From Dasypus novemcinctus (Eukaryota; Chordata; Mammalia; Cingulata; Dasypodidae): a stretch of DNA of 64,000 bases. The notes beneath the pieces are model-generated. The model was given only the letters and a program-made list of their open reading frames with translations. It did not search any database and was not told where the DNA came from. The stretch covers positions 197,034,216 through 197,098,215 of the forward strand of contig NC_080673.1 in assembly GCF_030445035.2 (NCBI RefSeq), given 5' to 3'. This document shows, piece after piece, positions 35,450 through 47,634 of this stretch; positions within the stretch are counted from its first letter, which is position 1; each line of letters begins with the position of its first letter. The position numbers and the translations under genes are program-made.

Positions 35450-35875
35450 GTTCATTCCTTCACAATCCAGCACCCACCTACTTCACTGAAATTACCACCC
35501 ATATACTTTAAATTACCTTCATCTCCTGGACTTGTGATAAACGCTGCCTCAGAGCCTACAGTTTCTCTTGCCTGTGGTGTTCTCCTCCCATCATCTTCGT
35601 ACAGCCAACGCTTACAGACCCAAATGAAACATGTCTGCTCAACATTCCTTCTCTATTCTCTATCTCCTTTCTGGAATGTTCCAGAAACTCAGCACATTCA
35701 GGTTTGTGATATAATAAATTTCTGCATATATTCATTTTCTCTTATAAATGATCAAATTTTCAAGGAAAAAATTGTCTGATTCACCTTTACATTCTCCACA
35801 GAGACTTGCACAAAGTAGCCATTAAAGGAAAGGAATGTTGAATAATCAATAATGAATAAATGAGAAAAATGGATA
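35450..35875 (+). mobile_element. L2-like fragment
   Basis: The end CAGAGACTTGCACAAAGTAG followed by GAATGTTGAATAATCAATAA fits the L2 3' terminus. The upstream part is diverged. The frame at 35336-35779 has no domain. Confidence 0.4.
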
Positions 35876-35994
35876 GTTAGATGATTAAAGGGTGGGAAAA
35901 ATGCTGGTTTTGGGGACATTCAATCCTTCTTCAATCAACAAACTTTGTTGAACATCTACTATGTCCCAAGCACAGCTCATATACTGATTTTAAT

Positions 35995-36130
35995 AAGCAG
36001 CATGATTTTGGACAAATTACTCAACCTCTCTGAGTTTAATTTTCCTTATCCATAAAGAAGAGACAGCGGTTTCTAAATTGCAGGCACTTCATGAGCATTC
36101 CATGAGAAAATCACACAAAACTCTCACCAC
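35995..36130 (+). mobile_element. MIR fragment
   Basis: GATTTTGGACAAATTACTC, AACCTCTCTGAGTTTAATTT and CCTTATCCATAAAGAAGAG match the MIR core. Confidence 0.65.
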
Positions 36131-36365
36131 AGTTTTTACTTAATAACTGATATTTTCTTCTCCCTTAACTTTCTATTTGACAAAAATATCAACCAGTCAA
36201 AAATCACTATCCTTTCAACAGCCAGTACCATGCCATCTCCCATGCTTCTGATGAGAAAAAAAAAAAAAAACAAAAAAACACAGAAGAAAATGATTTCTCA
36301 AAAATAGTCTTGGTTCCCAGAATTTATGAAGGATATTTTCAGTGTTAAAAGTAATGCCATATCCT
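36131..36365. other. Unassigned, with A-rich tract
   Basis: An A-run (36255-36280) interrupted by single C. No element is identified. Confidence 0.5.
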
Positions 36366-36369
36366 TACA

Positions 36370-36560
36370 TGTCTAAGGCAATCTCTGTCCCAGCAATGTT
36401 GTGAAACATAAAGAGCTTATTCCCAGTTTTTCTAAGGTGGAAACTGAGGCTAGTGAAGTTGAGTGTCTTCCCCAGGCCTCCATAGGTAGGAAATGGCAGA
36501 GCCAGAAGGTGCACCCCGTTTTCCTGATCCCCAGCAGAGCACTTTCCAATCTCTGAGACT
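36370..36560 (-). mobile_element. MIR SINE
   Basis: Antisense MIR: GGTGGAAACTGAGGCTAGTG, GGAAATGGCAGAGCCAGAAG and CCAGCAGAGCACTTTCC. Confidence 0.7.
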
Positions 36561-37300
36561 TCTATCCGTGAAAGTGCTGGAAAAAACATTCACTTAAGCC
36601 AAGACTTCTCTCATCAGTAGCCTTCTTTGTATTTATTATTTTCCCAACAGGCTCAATTTCCAGCAGGCCTCTCCTTTCTGAGCTTCCAACCTTCTATTAC
36701 TAGAACCTTGCAAACAAGGTCCGGTAAATATTTCATCAAAGGAGCATGTCATAAATCCATCAGTCTCCCCCGACTCCCCCCTCCACCCTCCCGTTCTGTA
36801 ATGATGCTGCCGCAACCCTGAGGGCACGGCCGGGTAGACGTTTGTGAGCCCTAATGGGAAAACAAATGAGCTTACTTTCAATGAGCTGGAACCTTCTGCC
36901 TGAGTTAATGTTTCAGTGGATTTGTTTGCTTCCTGCAGCTGGCTAAGCAGTTTTGATGACTATGACAAGAGTTTCCACGGATTTGTTTTTTTTCCTCATT
37001 GGACTTGATGCACAGCCATTCTGTACTACAGTTTTTATGCTGGAAATGTGTTGTGATGAGATTTATATTTGTGTCCTGATCAAGGCTCTGAGCATGATCT
37101 CAGGACATGAAATAACTGCAAGAAAGAAGAGAATTCATCCATATCCTTTACCCTTTTTGAAATTGAGGCACTACAATGACCTGTGCCATCCCCATGGATA
37201 TTGTTTCAAGGAGATAATGTACTGAAAGAACTCTGGCATGGGAGCCTGAGGAATTGAGTTTCAGTTCTTATAAGATGTTACTAAGTTACCACAGACAATC
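36561..37300. other. No recognisable feature
   Basis: Includes a pyrimidine-rich stretch near 36770-36795. I see no gene or named repeat. Confidence 0.4.
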
Positions 37301-37302
37301 AC

Positions 37303-37905
37303 TGACACTAAAAGTTTGCTTGATCCTAAGAATCACTTGGAACAACTGCTTGTGAAACAAATGCAAATTCTTGAGCTTGTTCAGAGATTATTGGATCAGA
37401 ATCTCAAGGGATAGGCTGGGATGTTATATATTTAACAAGTGTCATGAGTTGAATTGTGTCCCTGAAAAAGAAATATTCCAGTCCTAAACCCCCTGTCCCA
37501 TGAAGGTGACTTTTGAAGATGTAAATTAGGATAACGCCCAACTAGATTAGGGTGAACCTTAATACTATATGAATAGTTTGTTTGTAAGAGGGAAATTTGG
37601 ATACAGAGATTTGAAGGGGAGAACACCATGTGATGAAGTGCCTGGAGCCAGAAGCCAAAGAATGCCAAGGAGTGCTGGAAAGTCACTAGAAACTAGGAAA
37701 TGCAAGGAAGGATTCTCCCGTATAGGTTTCAGAGGGAACATGGCCTGGCTGGTATCTTGAGCTCAGACTTTGAGCCCCCAGAACTACGAACAATAAATTG
37801 TTATTTTAGGCCACCCAGTTTGGAGTACTTTGTCACAGCAGCCAGAGGAAACCAAGGTGATGCTTGCAATCAGCTGCATTTGGGAAATACTGGTTTTCAG
37901 CATCT
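37303..37905 (+). mobile_element. MER5-like hAT element, split by an MLT1 LTR
   Basis: Left part 37303-37439 (AGAATCACTTGGAACAACTG, GGATCAGAATCTCAAGGG, TTTAACAAG) and right part 37856-37905 (GTGATGCTTGCAATCAGC, GAAATACTGG) rejoin as a MER5-type non-autonomous hAT-Charlie element. Confidence 0.6.
37440..37857 (+). mobile_element. MLT1-like LTR
   Basis: Starts TGTCATGAGTTGAATTGTGT and ends AGAGGAAACCA. Contains AGATTAGGGTGAACCTTAAT, ACAATAAATTGTTATTTTAG and GGCCACCCAGTTTGGAGTAC. Solo LTR inside a MER5-like element. Confidence 0.8.
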
Positions 37906-37946
37906 CTATATCCCCTGGCACCTATTTTTAAAAAATGTATGAAGAG

Positions 37947-38301
37947 TGCAGCAGTGCTCCAAAATGTATTCACCAAATGCAGTGAATGTGCCACGAAAAT
38001 GAAAGAGGTTGTTGATGTGGGAGGAGTGGGATGAGGGGGGTAGGGGCTATATGGGACCTTCATTTTTTAATGTAACATTAAAAAAATTTAAAAATTTTTT
38101 TAAAAAAGTGTGACATGGGGCATTTTGGGCACATTGGGATTGCTCTAAATGATATTGCAATGACAGATAGAGGCCATGATATATTTTGTCAAAACCTGTA
38201 AAAATGTGTGGAGCAAAATGTAAGCTATAATGTGAACTATTCACCATAGTTAGCAGCAATGCTTCAATATGTGTTCATCAAGTGTAGCAAATGTACCACA
38301 C
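37947..38301 (+). mobile_element. Permuted X-repeat insertion
   Basis: The 3' part of the X-repeat (37947-38100, from GCAGTGCTCCAAAATG to an A/T-rich tail) precedes a more upstream part (38106-38301, ATGGGGCATTTTGGGCAC to TGTACCACAC), both in plus orientation. The pair is bracketed by TAAAAAATGTATGAAGAG (37929-37946) and the same sequence with one extra A (38302-38320), which read as a TSD. Removing the insert gives a continuous flank. Confidence 0.7.
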
Positions 38302-38320
38302 TAAAAAAATGTATGAAGAG

Positions 38321-38445
38321 CTTCTGCATAGGTGGTCTCCTACCTTCAGATTATCTGGAGAATTTGCTAAAATGAAAATTTCTAAGCTAAACTGAAGACA
38401 TGCGAAATCAGAATCATTGATGTTATTACCAGACCATCGCCTGGT
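38321..38445 (+). mobile_element. MER5-like fragment (tentative)
   Basis: CAGATTATCTGGAGAATTTG followed by AAATCAGAATCATTGATG resembles the MER5 5' region. Confidence 0.35.
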
Positions 38446-39660
38446 TTTCCAAAATCTCATCTCTCCTTCTCTTGTCTTTATTATATTATCTACACACAGC
38501 TCTCTTCCCTTTTGTGGAACCCTCTTTTCATATTGGCCCAATCTTCAGCCAGTGTGTGATAAATATATCACTTCAAGATGTTAGGCTCAAAGGAAACTGG
38601 CCCCTTTCATTGTGATTGTTTTTGACAAAAGAGCAAAACACATGGGGAGTGCTTGATCCAAGGTTGTGAAATTCATTCTGGGAAATCAGATACCATGGCA
38701 CCTGAACAGGTAAAGATGATTCAAGTGGGAAGTCCTTCCTGCTTTCGCTCAAATCACAGTTCTGCAGGAAGCTTCTTCCTCTGTGCCTTAAGTGCTACTG
38801 GTAACAGATTATGATACCATATTCTTAGTAATAAGTGGTCTTCAATCTGTAGGGATTTAATATTATTTAGGAAAAAAGCACAGATTCCAAGTATCCTCAA
38901 ATATCTTGGGGGCCATGTGAGAGTCATGCCATGTATCTAAGGTAATGGGTACATGAGGTTGGGCATAGACATTGGACGCTACCAGAATGGAGACCACATG
39001 GGGAAATCGGGTCTAGTTCAGAGTTTAGTATCCTGCCATCAGGTGCTACATCTCGATCTTGGGCGTCTGGATAGTGATGTGCCTAGTGGTTGGACAGAAA
39101 AGTTGATATGACCTCAGTCCAGTGTTTCATAGGGGTGGAATGTGATATCTCCACACATCCTTCTCTAGGACCATAGTTCTCTTTGAAAATTTGCAACATT
39201 ATTTAACTCACCTTTTATACTTCACTATATAACTGGATTGACATTCAACTGCACTTACCACTCAGATGAATTAAAATGTATTTCTTTGTTGTTTTCTGTG
39301 AACCACTCATTTTTTCTCACTAATAATAATAATCTCTTGAGGTAGTACTCCCATCTCATTCCTTTATTTTTGTTTCAGTTTTTTCTGGAAGTGATTATCT
39401 CTAAATAACTGTACAAACAGAAATATATTAAATACAGACTAGCTAATAAACATAGGAATTAAAATATTTTCAATGTATAAGAATATGTAGACTTCAGCTA
39501 CCTAATGGTGCCTGATCCACACCCCTCCATTTTCATCTTTATATACTTATATATATTGCATGCTTTGATATCTGAGGGAACCAATATTACTTTATCTCTC
39601 ACATTATCCTCTCTTTGGCACCTCTTATTCTACATATATACTGTGGTTACAGTAGTAGAA
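38446..39660. other. No recognisable feature
   Basis: I see no supported gene or named repeat. Confidence 0.4.
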
Positions 39661-39679
39661 ACATTGCAAATTCTGTAGT

Positions 39680-39860
39680 TATATACATACATATGTATGC
39701 TTAATAGTATATAAACTATATAACATATATACCACTATATATATGTTATATATATATATATGTTATATATAGTGGTATATATACTACATATTATATATAT
39801 GCTATATATAATATGTAGTATTATTATATGTGTATATATATGTGTGTGTGGGTGACATCT
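39680..39860. repeat. AT-rich microsatellite with two palindromes
   Basis: TA/CATA repeats. Palindrome 1: 17-bp arms at 39727-39743 (ATATACCACTATATATA) and 39764-39780, with a 20-nt AT loop. Palindrome 2: perfect 19-bp arms at 39781-39799 and 39803-39821 with a 3-nt loop (TGC). They abut and end in a (TG)n run at 39841-39851. Confidence 0.9.
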
Positions 39861-41100
39861 TTCAAGGTAGAATAAATATCAGTAAGGGATCAAGAAATTA
39901 ATAAGTATGTAAGGTGTTACTTTAGTTATAGCTTTTCTTCTATGGATGCTAGCAAAGGCAGAACAAAAGATGGCTTAAATTATCCAACTAAAGAAATTTT
40001 CTTTGCATTGGTAGACGACTTGGAAATAAGTGCAGGTGGATATTCTTTCTTATGATTGCTAGATATAGTAATTTGGATAAGGCTATGCAAATCACCCACA
40101 CTTTAACTAACATAATTTTTTAGAGTAAGAATGGTAAGGGAAATGGCCCATTCTACTATTGACACAGAGTGATTCTGGTTATAAGTACACTTAAAATTTC
40201 TGTAAATCTTTTTAAAAAATCTAACAGTCTCTTAAAAGATATACTAAACAAGAAAAGGAAGATATTACGTACTCATGATACAGGAATAATACAATTTTAA
40301 AGACTCTATACCTGAAACAAAAGACAACTTTAGAAAGCATCTGCTTTGTTTTCTCAATGAAAGGGAAAAAAAATATTAGGTCTAAAGCAAGATAAAAATT
40401 GTAAAATAAAAACACACTGCATTGAAAAGAAAGGTAGCTGATAAGCAGACTGAGTTTTAAAAGGAGCTGAATAAGCAAAAGAACTTGAAATAAAAAATTG
40501 GAGTGTTAAAATTGGCACTGAGAAGAGCAAAGATAAGAACTGATAATGGACAAAATAAAGTCACCATTTTTGGGATAACAAAATGGATAGGGAGATGCAA
40601 ATCAGGAATGAAGTGAAAGGTATAAAAGACAAGCAATCAAGATGCAATCTACAAGTGATTGAAGATATGACCAGAACACATGGATGAGAATAATAATTAA
40701 GTCTAAGTGAAGAAAATTGTCCTGAACTCAGAATGCCTGCCTTTGTTAATTAAAAATCTTTACTGAGTATTAGCAAAAATTAAACAGACATACCTTTAAA
40801 AAAACCTTGTTGAATTTTCCCAACAGTTTATTATTAAAAATCCAACATATAACAACATTTAAAGAAATTTATGGTGAAAACTGAGTACAAGTAACTCAGA
40901 TTCTGTTTTAACCATGCTTGTTTTATCACATATCAATACATCTATTCATCACTTTTTTCATTCATCAATCCATGCTATTTTGATGTACTAAGTGAAGTAA
41001 AGACATTTGTGCAGTAAATACTTCAGAATGCATATTAACTGCTTGTAGGATTCGATATTTCTTAAGTTTTTTAGCACACAATTTGCATTGAATAAAATAA
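39861..41100. other. No recognisable feature
   Basis: AT-rich. I see no supported gene or named repeat. Confidence 0.4.
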
Positions 41101-41660
41101 AGAAATCTTAATATACATTCACTGACTTTTGACAAATGCCTACACCTCTGCTACCCAAACCCCTACAAACATTCTGAACATTGCTGTCTCCCCATGCAGC
41201 TTCCCCTTCAGTCCCTTCCTCTCTAAGGCAACTATGGTACTGATTTTTTTCACCCTCTATTCATTTTGCCAGTTCTGGAATCTCATATATGTAATCATAC
41301 AGTGTGCAATCTGTGTGGGAGGTTTCTTTCACTCACAAAATATTTTTGCTATCCCACCTTGTTATTGCTGGTATCAGTGGGCCGTCCCACTCTATGGGTG
41401 AATTATATTCTGTTGTATGAATATATCGGTTTGTTTATTCACTCTACTTATTCCATTTTTTTGTCTATCATGCATAAAGCTGCTATGAACATTTGTACAA
41501 TTCTAGTTTGTGTGTGTGTGAAAATATGATTACATTTTTCTTGGGTAAATGCCTAGGAAGGGAATTTCTAGGTCTTAGAATCATTATGTATTTGGTTTTA
41601 TGAAAAACTGCCAGAACTTTTTCCAAAGAAGCTATGACATTTCACATTCCCACTAAGAAC

Positions 41661-42055
41661 TACTGTGATTAGTAATCGAAGAAAACGTGGCATTGGTGTG
41701 GAGAAAGCGGCCATGGTGGCTGCTGGGGGTAGGGAATGGGAGGAAGAGATGAGATGTGGGGGCGTTTTCGGGACTTGGAGTTGTCCTGGGTGGTGCTGCA
41801 GGGACAGTTACTGAACATTGTATGTCCTCCCATGGCCCACTGGGTGGACTGTGGGAGAGTGTGGGCTATGATGTGGACCATTGACATGAGGTGCAGTGGT
41901 GCTCAGAGATGTATTCACCAAGTGCAATGAATGTCACATGATGATGGAGGAGGTTGTTGTTATGGGGGGAGGAGTGGGGTGAGGGAGGTGGGGGGCATAT
42001 GGGGACCTCATATATTTTGAATGTAATATTAAAAAAATAAAGACAAAAAGATTTC
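41661..42055 (+). mobile_element. X-repeat, 5'-truncated
   Basis: Starts near GTGATTAGTAATCGAAGAA, contains GGCGTTTTCGGGACTTGGAG and GTATTCACCAAGTGCAATGA, and ends GAATGTAATATTAAAAAAAT followed by AAAGAC. A G-rich segment (41960-41995) precedes the tail. It belongs to a subfamily distinct from the 23462 copy and closer to the 51775 copy. Confidence 0.8.
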
Positions 42056-43803
42056 AAAACAGAACAAAAGAATGTATGGAAGTTCAAGTTGTCACTCTTG
42101 CAAAAACTTGGTATCGTTTTAAAATTTATGTTTTTTAGTGAATATGTAGTAGTGCCTCATGGTGATATTCATTTGAGTTTCACTTATGACTAATGATGTT
42201 AAGGGCTTTTTCAAGGGCTTATTGCCTATTTACATGTCTTTATTTATGGAGGTTTGTTTAAATATTTAAAAAATATGTTATTGGACTTCTGAATATTGAG
42301 ATTTGGCATCCTTTATATATTCTAGGGACCAGTCCTTTGTAAGATATATGCTTTCCAAATATTTTCTCCCAATCTGAGACTTGCTATTTTGCTATTTATT
42401 TTAACATTCTTTTGATGAGCAGTTATTTTTAAATTTAATGAAATCTAATTTGTAGTTTTTTTTTCACTTTATGAATATTGTTTTCTGTGAACTCTCCAAA
42501 GAACTTGTGCCTGTATTCAAGTTAAGAAGATAATCACCTATATATTTTCCCCAAAATCTTCATGGTTTTAGATTTTATTTTCTGATCTACGATCCACCTC
42601 AAAGTAAATTTTGAGTATGCTGAGAGGTAAAGGATGAAGTTTATTTTTCCTTTTGAATATCCATTTATTCAAATACTATTTGCTAAAAAGTTTTTCCTTT
42701 CTTCATTGAATTGCTTTAGCTCATTTGTCAAAATTCAAAATGATTTTATATATGTGGGTCTATTTTGGACTCTCTGTAATGTATATAAAATATATATAAA
42801 AATTTATTTATTTGTCAATTTATGGCAATATAAGATGGTCTTGTTTATAGTAGCTTGAAAGTAATTCTTGAAATCTGCTCATTTAAGCCCTACAACTTTT
42901 TCAAAATCATTTTGGATTAATTATTTCCTTATATTTCCATAAATATTTTGAAACAACTCAATTCCTTCATTAAAGAAAAAAGCTTGCTGAGAGTATAATA
43001 GCAAATGCATTGAATTTATAGATGAATCTGTAGAGAATTTAACAATATTGTCTTTCAACCCACAATCATGTTAAATATCTCCATTTTCTAAGACTTTTAA
43101 CTTTTCTTAGCAATGCTGTATAGTTTTGAGTAAAGTTCCCTTGTGCATGTTTTGTAAAATTTATTCCAAAGTGTTTTATGCAAATGGAATTATTTTAAAT
43201 TGCAATTTCAATTTGTCTGCTGTTAGCATATTCATATACTTTTTGCATATTAATTTTATAACCTGAAATTTGTTGTTTTATTTACTTATTAGTTCTAAAA
43301 ATTCTTTGGAACGTTCCTTAGTGTTTTTTACATAAATCACAGTCATCTGTAAATAGTGAAAGATTTAGTTTGTTATTCAAATATTTATGCTTTTTAATTT
43401 CTCTTTTTAATTTACTGTACTGCCTAGAATTTCAGGTACAATGTTCAACAGAAGTGAGCAAACTCTAAGGAAATTAAGAAGAAAAATAATATTTTATATT
43501 TTTCTGATTTGTCATCCCCAATGCCCTTTGTCTTTCTTGAAGATTTGCATTTCCATTTGTTCTCATTTCCTTTTTGTGTCAAAAACTTCCTTTAAAATTT
43601 CTTTCATTGTAAGTCGATTGATAACAAACCCCCTTTAGTGTCTTTCCAACAATGTCTGTCTTCTGCCTTCATCCTTGAAGGTTATTTTCACTTAATATAG
43701 AATATTAAGTTGAAAAATTGATGTTCTTTCTTTTTTCTTAAAGCATTTTGAAGAGATTTTTCCACTGTCTTCTGGATTCCATAGTTTCTTCTTCCCACCC
43801 CGC

Positions 43804-44350
43804 AGTATTAGTCTGACAAAGGGGTGCTGATGCAAAGTACCAGAAATCTGTTGGCTTTTATAAAGGGTATTTATTTGGGGTGATAGCTTTCAGTGCCAAG
43901 TCCTTGGAAAGTTCAATTCAGGGTACCATAAGAGGTAATTTCTCAACAAAGTCATGTTGAATCACATGTTGAATCAAGATGGTGGGCAATCTCTGCCTGG
44001 TCTCTCAGGGTTTTCTATATCACTCTTTCGCATAAGGCTCATTTCTTTCCTGGCCTTCTCAGCTGCTCAGCTTCAAACTGTCAGGCAAATAGCTTCTCTC
44101 TCCCTGGAACCCCAGGATCAAACATGGCAATGCTCTCCTCTCTTCTTATGTGTCTTCTTGAGTGAGTGTCTATTTATATAGTAACACCTTACTGAAATGG
44201 TTGAAGCAAAAGCCTTAATTTGATTTTGTCAGTTAAACTTAAAACTTTTGAACTTAATACAATCAAAGGGTATCGCACCCAGAGGAATAGATTAGTTTAC
44301 AAATACAATCTTTCTCTTTTGGGATTCATAAATAATCTTAAACTGCCGCA
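43804..44350 (-). mobile_element. Xenarthran MaLR-type LTR
   Basis: Antisense copy: GTGCTGATGCAAAGTACCAG, GGCTTTTATAAAGGGTATTT and the terminal AATCTTAAACTGCCGCA. It lies close to the 3' end of the third HAL1-like element. TSD not clear. Confidence 0.78.
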
Positions 44351-45721
44351 TCCTCTTTTTAAACATATTCACATATATAATTCAGTGCTGTTAATTATAT
44401 TCCTAATGCTGTAATACCATCACACCATCCATTTCCAAAGGTCTATTCTCAACCTCAATAGAAACCCTTTACAAATTAAACATTAACTCTACATTTACCT
44501 ACTCTCAACCCAGCCCCTAATAAACTGTATTCTAGATTATAACACAATGTATTTTCTTATTTTAATTGTTTCATAACAGTGAGATCATATAACATTTAAC
44601 TTTTGGAACTGGGCTATTTTACTCAACATAATATCAAGTTTCATTGATCAAATATCCGTGTTGTGTTTCCTGAACCAGAATGCCATTCCTTTTCAATGTT
44701 GAATAATATTCCATTTTATGTATATGCCATATTTGATTATCTGTTTTTCAGTTGATGGACACTTCGGTTGCTTCCAGCTTTTGGTAATTGTGAATAAAGC
44801 CACTATGAACATTGGTGTGCTAATCTGTTTGAATCCCTGCTATGTATTCTTTGGTATATATCTACTAGAGAGATTGCCTGGTCATATGGTAACTCTACAG
44901 TTTTTAAAGGAACTGTCAAACTGTCTTCCACAAAAAATGCACTATTTTACATTCCCACCAGCAATGAAAGACGGCCCATGTTTTTTCCACATCCTCTCCA
45001 ACACTTGTAATTTATTTTTGTTTTGTCTTGTTTTTTTGTTTATTTTTACTAATAGCAATTTAATGGGGGGTGGGGAATGGTATTTCATTTTGGTTTTGAT
45101 TTGCATTTCCCTAATAGCTAATGATGCTGAAAATCTTTCCATGTTCTTTTTACCATTTGTTTAGCCTCTTTTGAGAAATGTCTATTGCCCATTTTTATTG
45201 TGTTGTAGGATTTCTTTATAAATCTGGATATTAAGTGCTTATTGGTTATGCAGTTTCCAAATATTTTCTCCCATTGAGTAGGCTGTCAGTAGGTTTTCAC
45301 TTTTGTGATAAAGTCCTTTGATGCACAAATCTTTTAATTTTGATGAGTTCCATTTATCTACTTCTTCTTTTGTTGCTTGTGCTTTGGGTATAAAATCTAA
45401 GAAACCATTGCCTAATACAAGATCCTGAAGATGCTTCCCTACATTTTGTTCTAAGAGTTTTATAGTCCTGGTTCTTATATTTAGGTCTTTGATCTGTTTT
45501 GAGTTAACTTTAGTAACTATGAGATAGGGGTCCTTCTTCACTTTTTTTTTTTTTCATATCGATATCCAGTTCTCCCAGCATCATTTGTTGAAGAAACTCT
45601 TTTTCCCAATTTAGTGTATGTGGCAACCTTGTCAAAAATCAATTGGCAATAGATGTGAGGGTCTGAACCCTCAATTTGATTCATTGGTCTTCATATCTAT
45701 GCTGGTGCCAGTACCATGCTT

Positions 45722-46058
45722 CACTAGACACTACCCATATTCTCTAGGGATTCTTGCCTCTCTATTAATAGAGAATGCAGCAGGACTCCCCAGGACAGGA
45801 ATTCAATATTCTTTCAGTTACTGTGTGGATCTCCACCCACGAAGACAAGACCCCATGACCACTTTAACACATTTATATTCCATAGAGGCATGCTCCAGGT
45901 GCACCCTTCCCCATACATCCCCCTCACCAACACCCTGCACCAGTTATCCTCTCTGCCACAGTTGTGACTATTTTGCAATCCAAAATCTCCCCAAAAACAA
46001 AGCCAAAAAGCAAAATAATAATAAAAATTAAATTGAAAAATAAATAAAAATTTTAAAA
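45722..46058 (+). other. Unidentified segment with A-rich right end inside HAL1 copy 3
   Basis: The minus-strand ORF2-remnant similarity ends at GTGCCAGTACCATGCT (about 45720), and HAL1-type sequence resumes near 46059. The segment between ends in an A-rich run (45996-46058) as if it were a plus-strand retroposon. No second copy is in the window and no TSD is clear. Confidence 0.45.
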
Positions 46059-47634
46059 AATGCATTGTGTCTTTCATTCCTGTATGTTGTTATCATTTAT
46101 GAACAGTGACAATTTCTCTGTATGTTTCACCAGTGTCTTATTTTGTTTTTTTTTTTTACTTTATTTTCATAGAAGCTATAAGTAACAGAAAAAATCACAT
46201 AGAAAATATAGAGGATTCCCATATACTCCATCCCTCCCCTTCTCATATGTCTTTGGGTCTAAGGTGAGTCTCTTGTAAACAACATATAGGTGGAATATGC
46301 TTTCTTATCCATTCTGCCAATTCGTGTCTTTTGTTTGGTTAACTCAATCCAGTAGAATTCAGGGTTATTATTGTAAAAGCAATACTTACTTTGTCCTTTG
46401 GTCTTTATATTTTATTTCCTTTTTGTCACTCTTTTTCTTTATTGCAAACTCTTTTTCTATATAGTTGATCTTTTATGATATATCTGACTGATCCCTTTCT
46501 CATTTCTGTTTCTGTGTATTTTTTAAATACTTTATTTTTGGACACCTGTTGTTTATATTAAACAAACTGCAATTTTAACCTACTAATGTAACAGACACTA
46601 ATTTAGCTTTGCTAGCATACATGTTCTCTGTCCCCATATCTCTCTGTTTTTCCTCTTTACATTGTTTTTGTCCCACCTTACCTCTTTGTATTTTTCATAT
46701 TCATTATCAGGAAATACACCTTCTTCTCTTGTTCAGTTATATTGACTCTTATAGGAATTAAAGAGTAGAGTTGTATATTGAGATTAGAGTACTATTGGAT
46801 TTTGCACTTACCTTTTTTATTATCTTTACTGAAGATCTTCATTTTTCACACTACTCCAAACCTCTCTCTTCTGTGATTTCCTTTCAACCTGTGCAACTCC
46901 CTTTAGTAATTCTTGTAGGGCAATACTTTTGTTGATGAACTCTCTCAGTTTCTGTTTATTTGTGAGTATTTTAAATTCTCCCTCATTTTTGAAGGACAGT
47001 TTTGACAGATAAAGAATTTTTGACTGACAGTTATCTCTTTCATTATCTTAAGTATAGCAGGCCATTGCTTTCTTGCCACCATGGTTTCTGATGGGAAATC
47101 AGCCCTTAATCTTATTGCAGATTCCTTGTATATGACAGATCACTTTTTCTTGTTGCTTTTAGTATTTTATCTTTGGCATCTGACATTCTGATTACTATGT
47201 GTCTTGGAGTAGGTTTATTAAGATTTATTCTGTTTGGAGTACATTGTGCTTCTTGAACAAGTATATTTATGTCTTTCATAAATGTTGGGAAGTTTATGGT
47301 CTTTATTTCCTAAAATATCCTTTCTGCCACTTTTCTCATCTCTTCTACTTCTTGGAAACCCTAGATACTTATGTTTGGATATTTCATGTTGTCACTCAAA
47401 TCCCTGAGACACTGTTAGATTTTTTTCTACTTTTTTATCTGTTTGTTTTTCTGACTGTAAAATTCCAATTGTCCTGTCTTCTAGTTCAGAGATTTGTTCT
47501 TATGCCTGTTCAAATATGCCCTTGTATTCCTCTAGTGTATTTTTAACCTAATTATTGTGCCTTTCATTCTCATAATTTCTGTTATTTTTCTTTTTAAACT
47601 TACAAATTCTTCTTTATGTCACACATTGTCTTTT

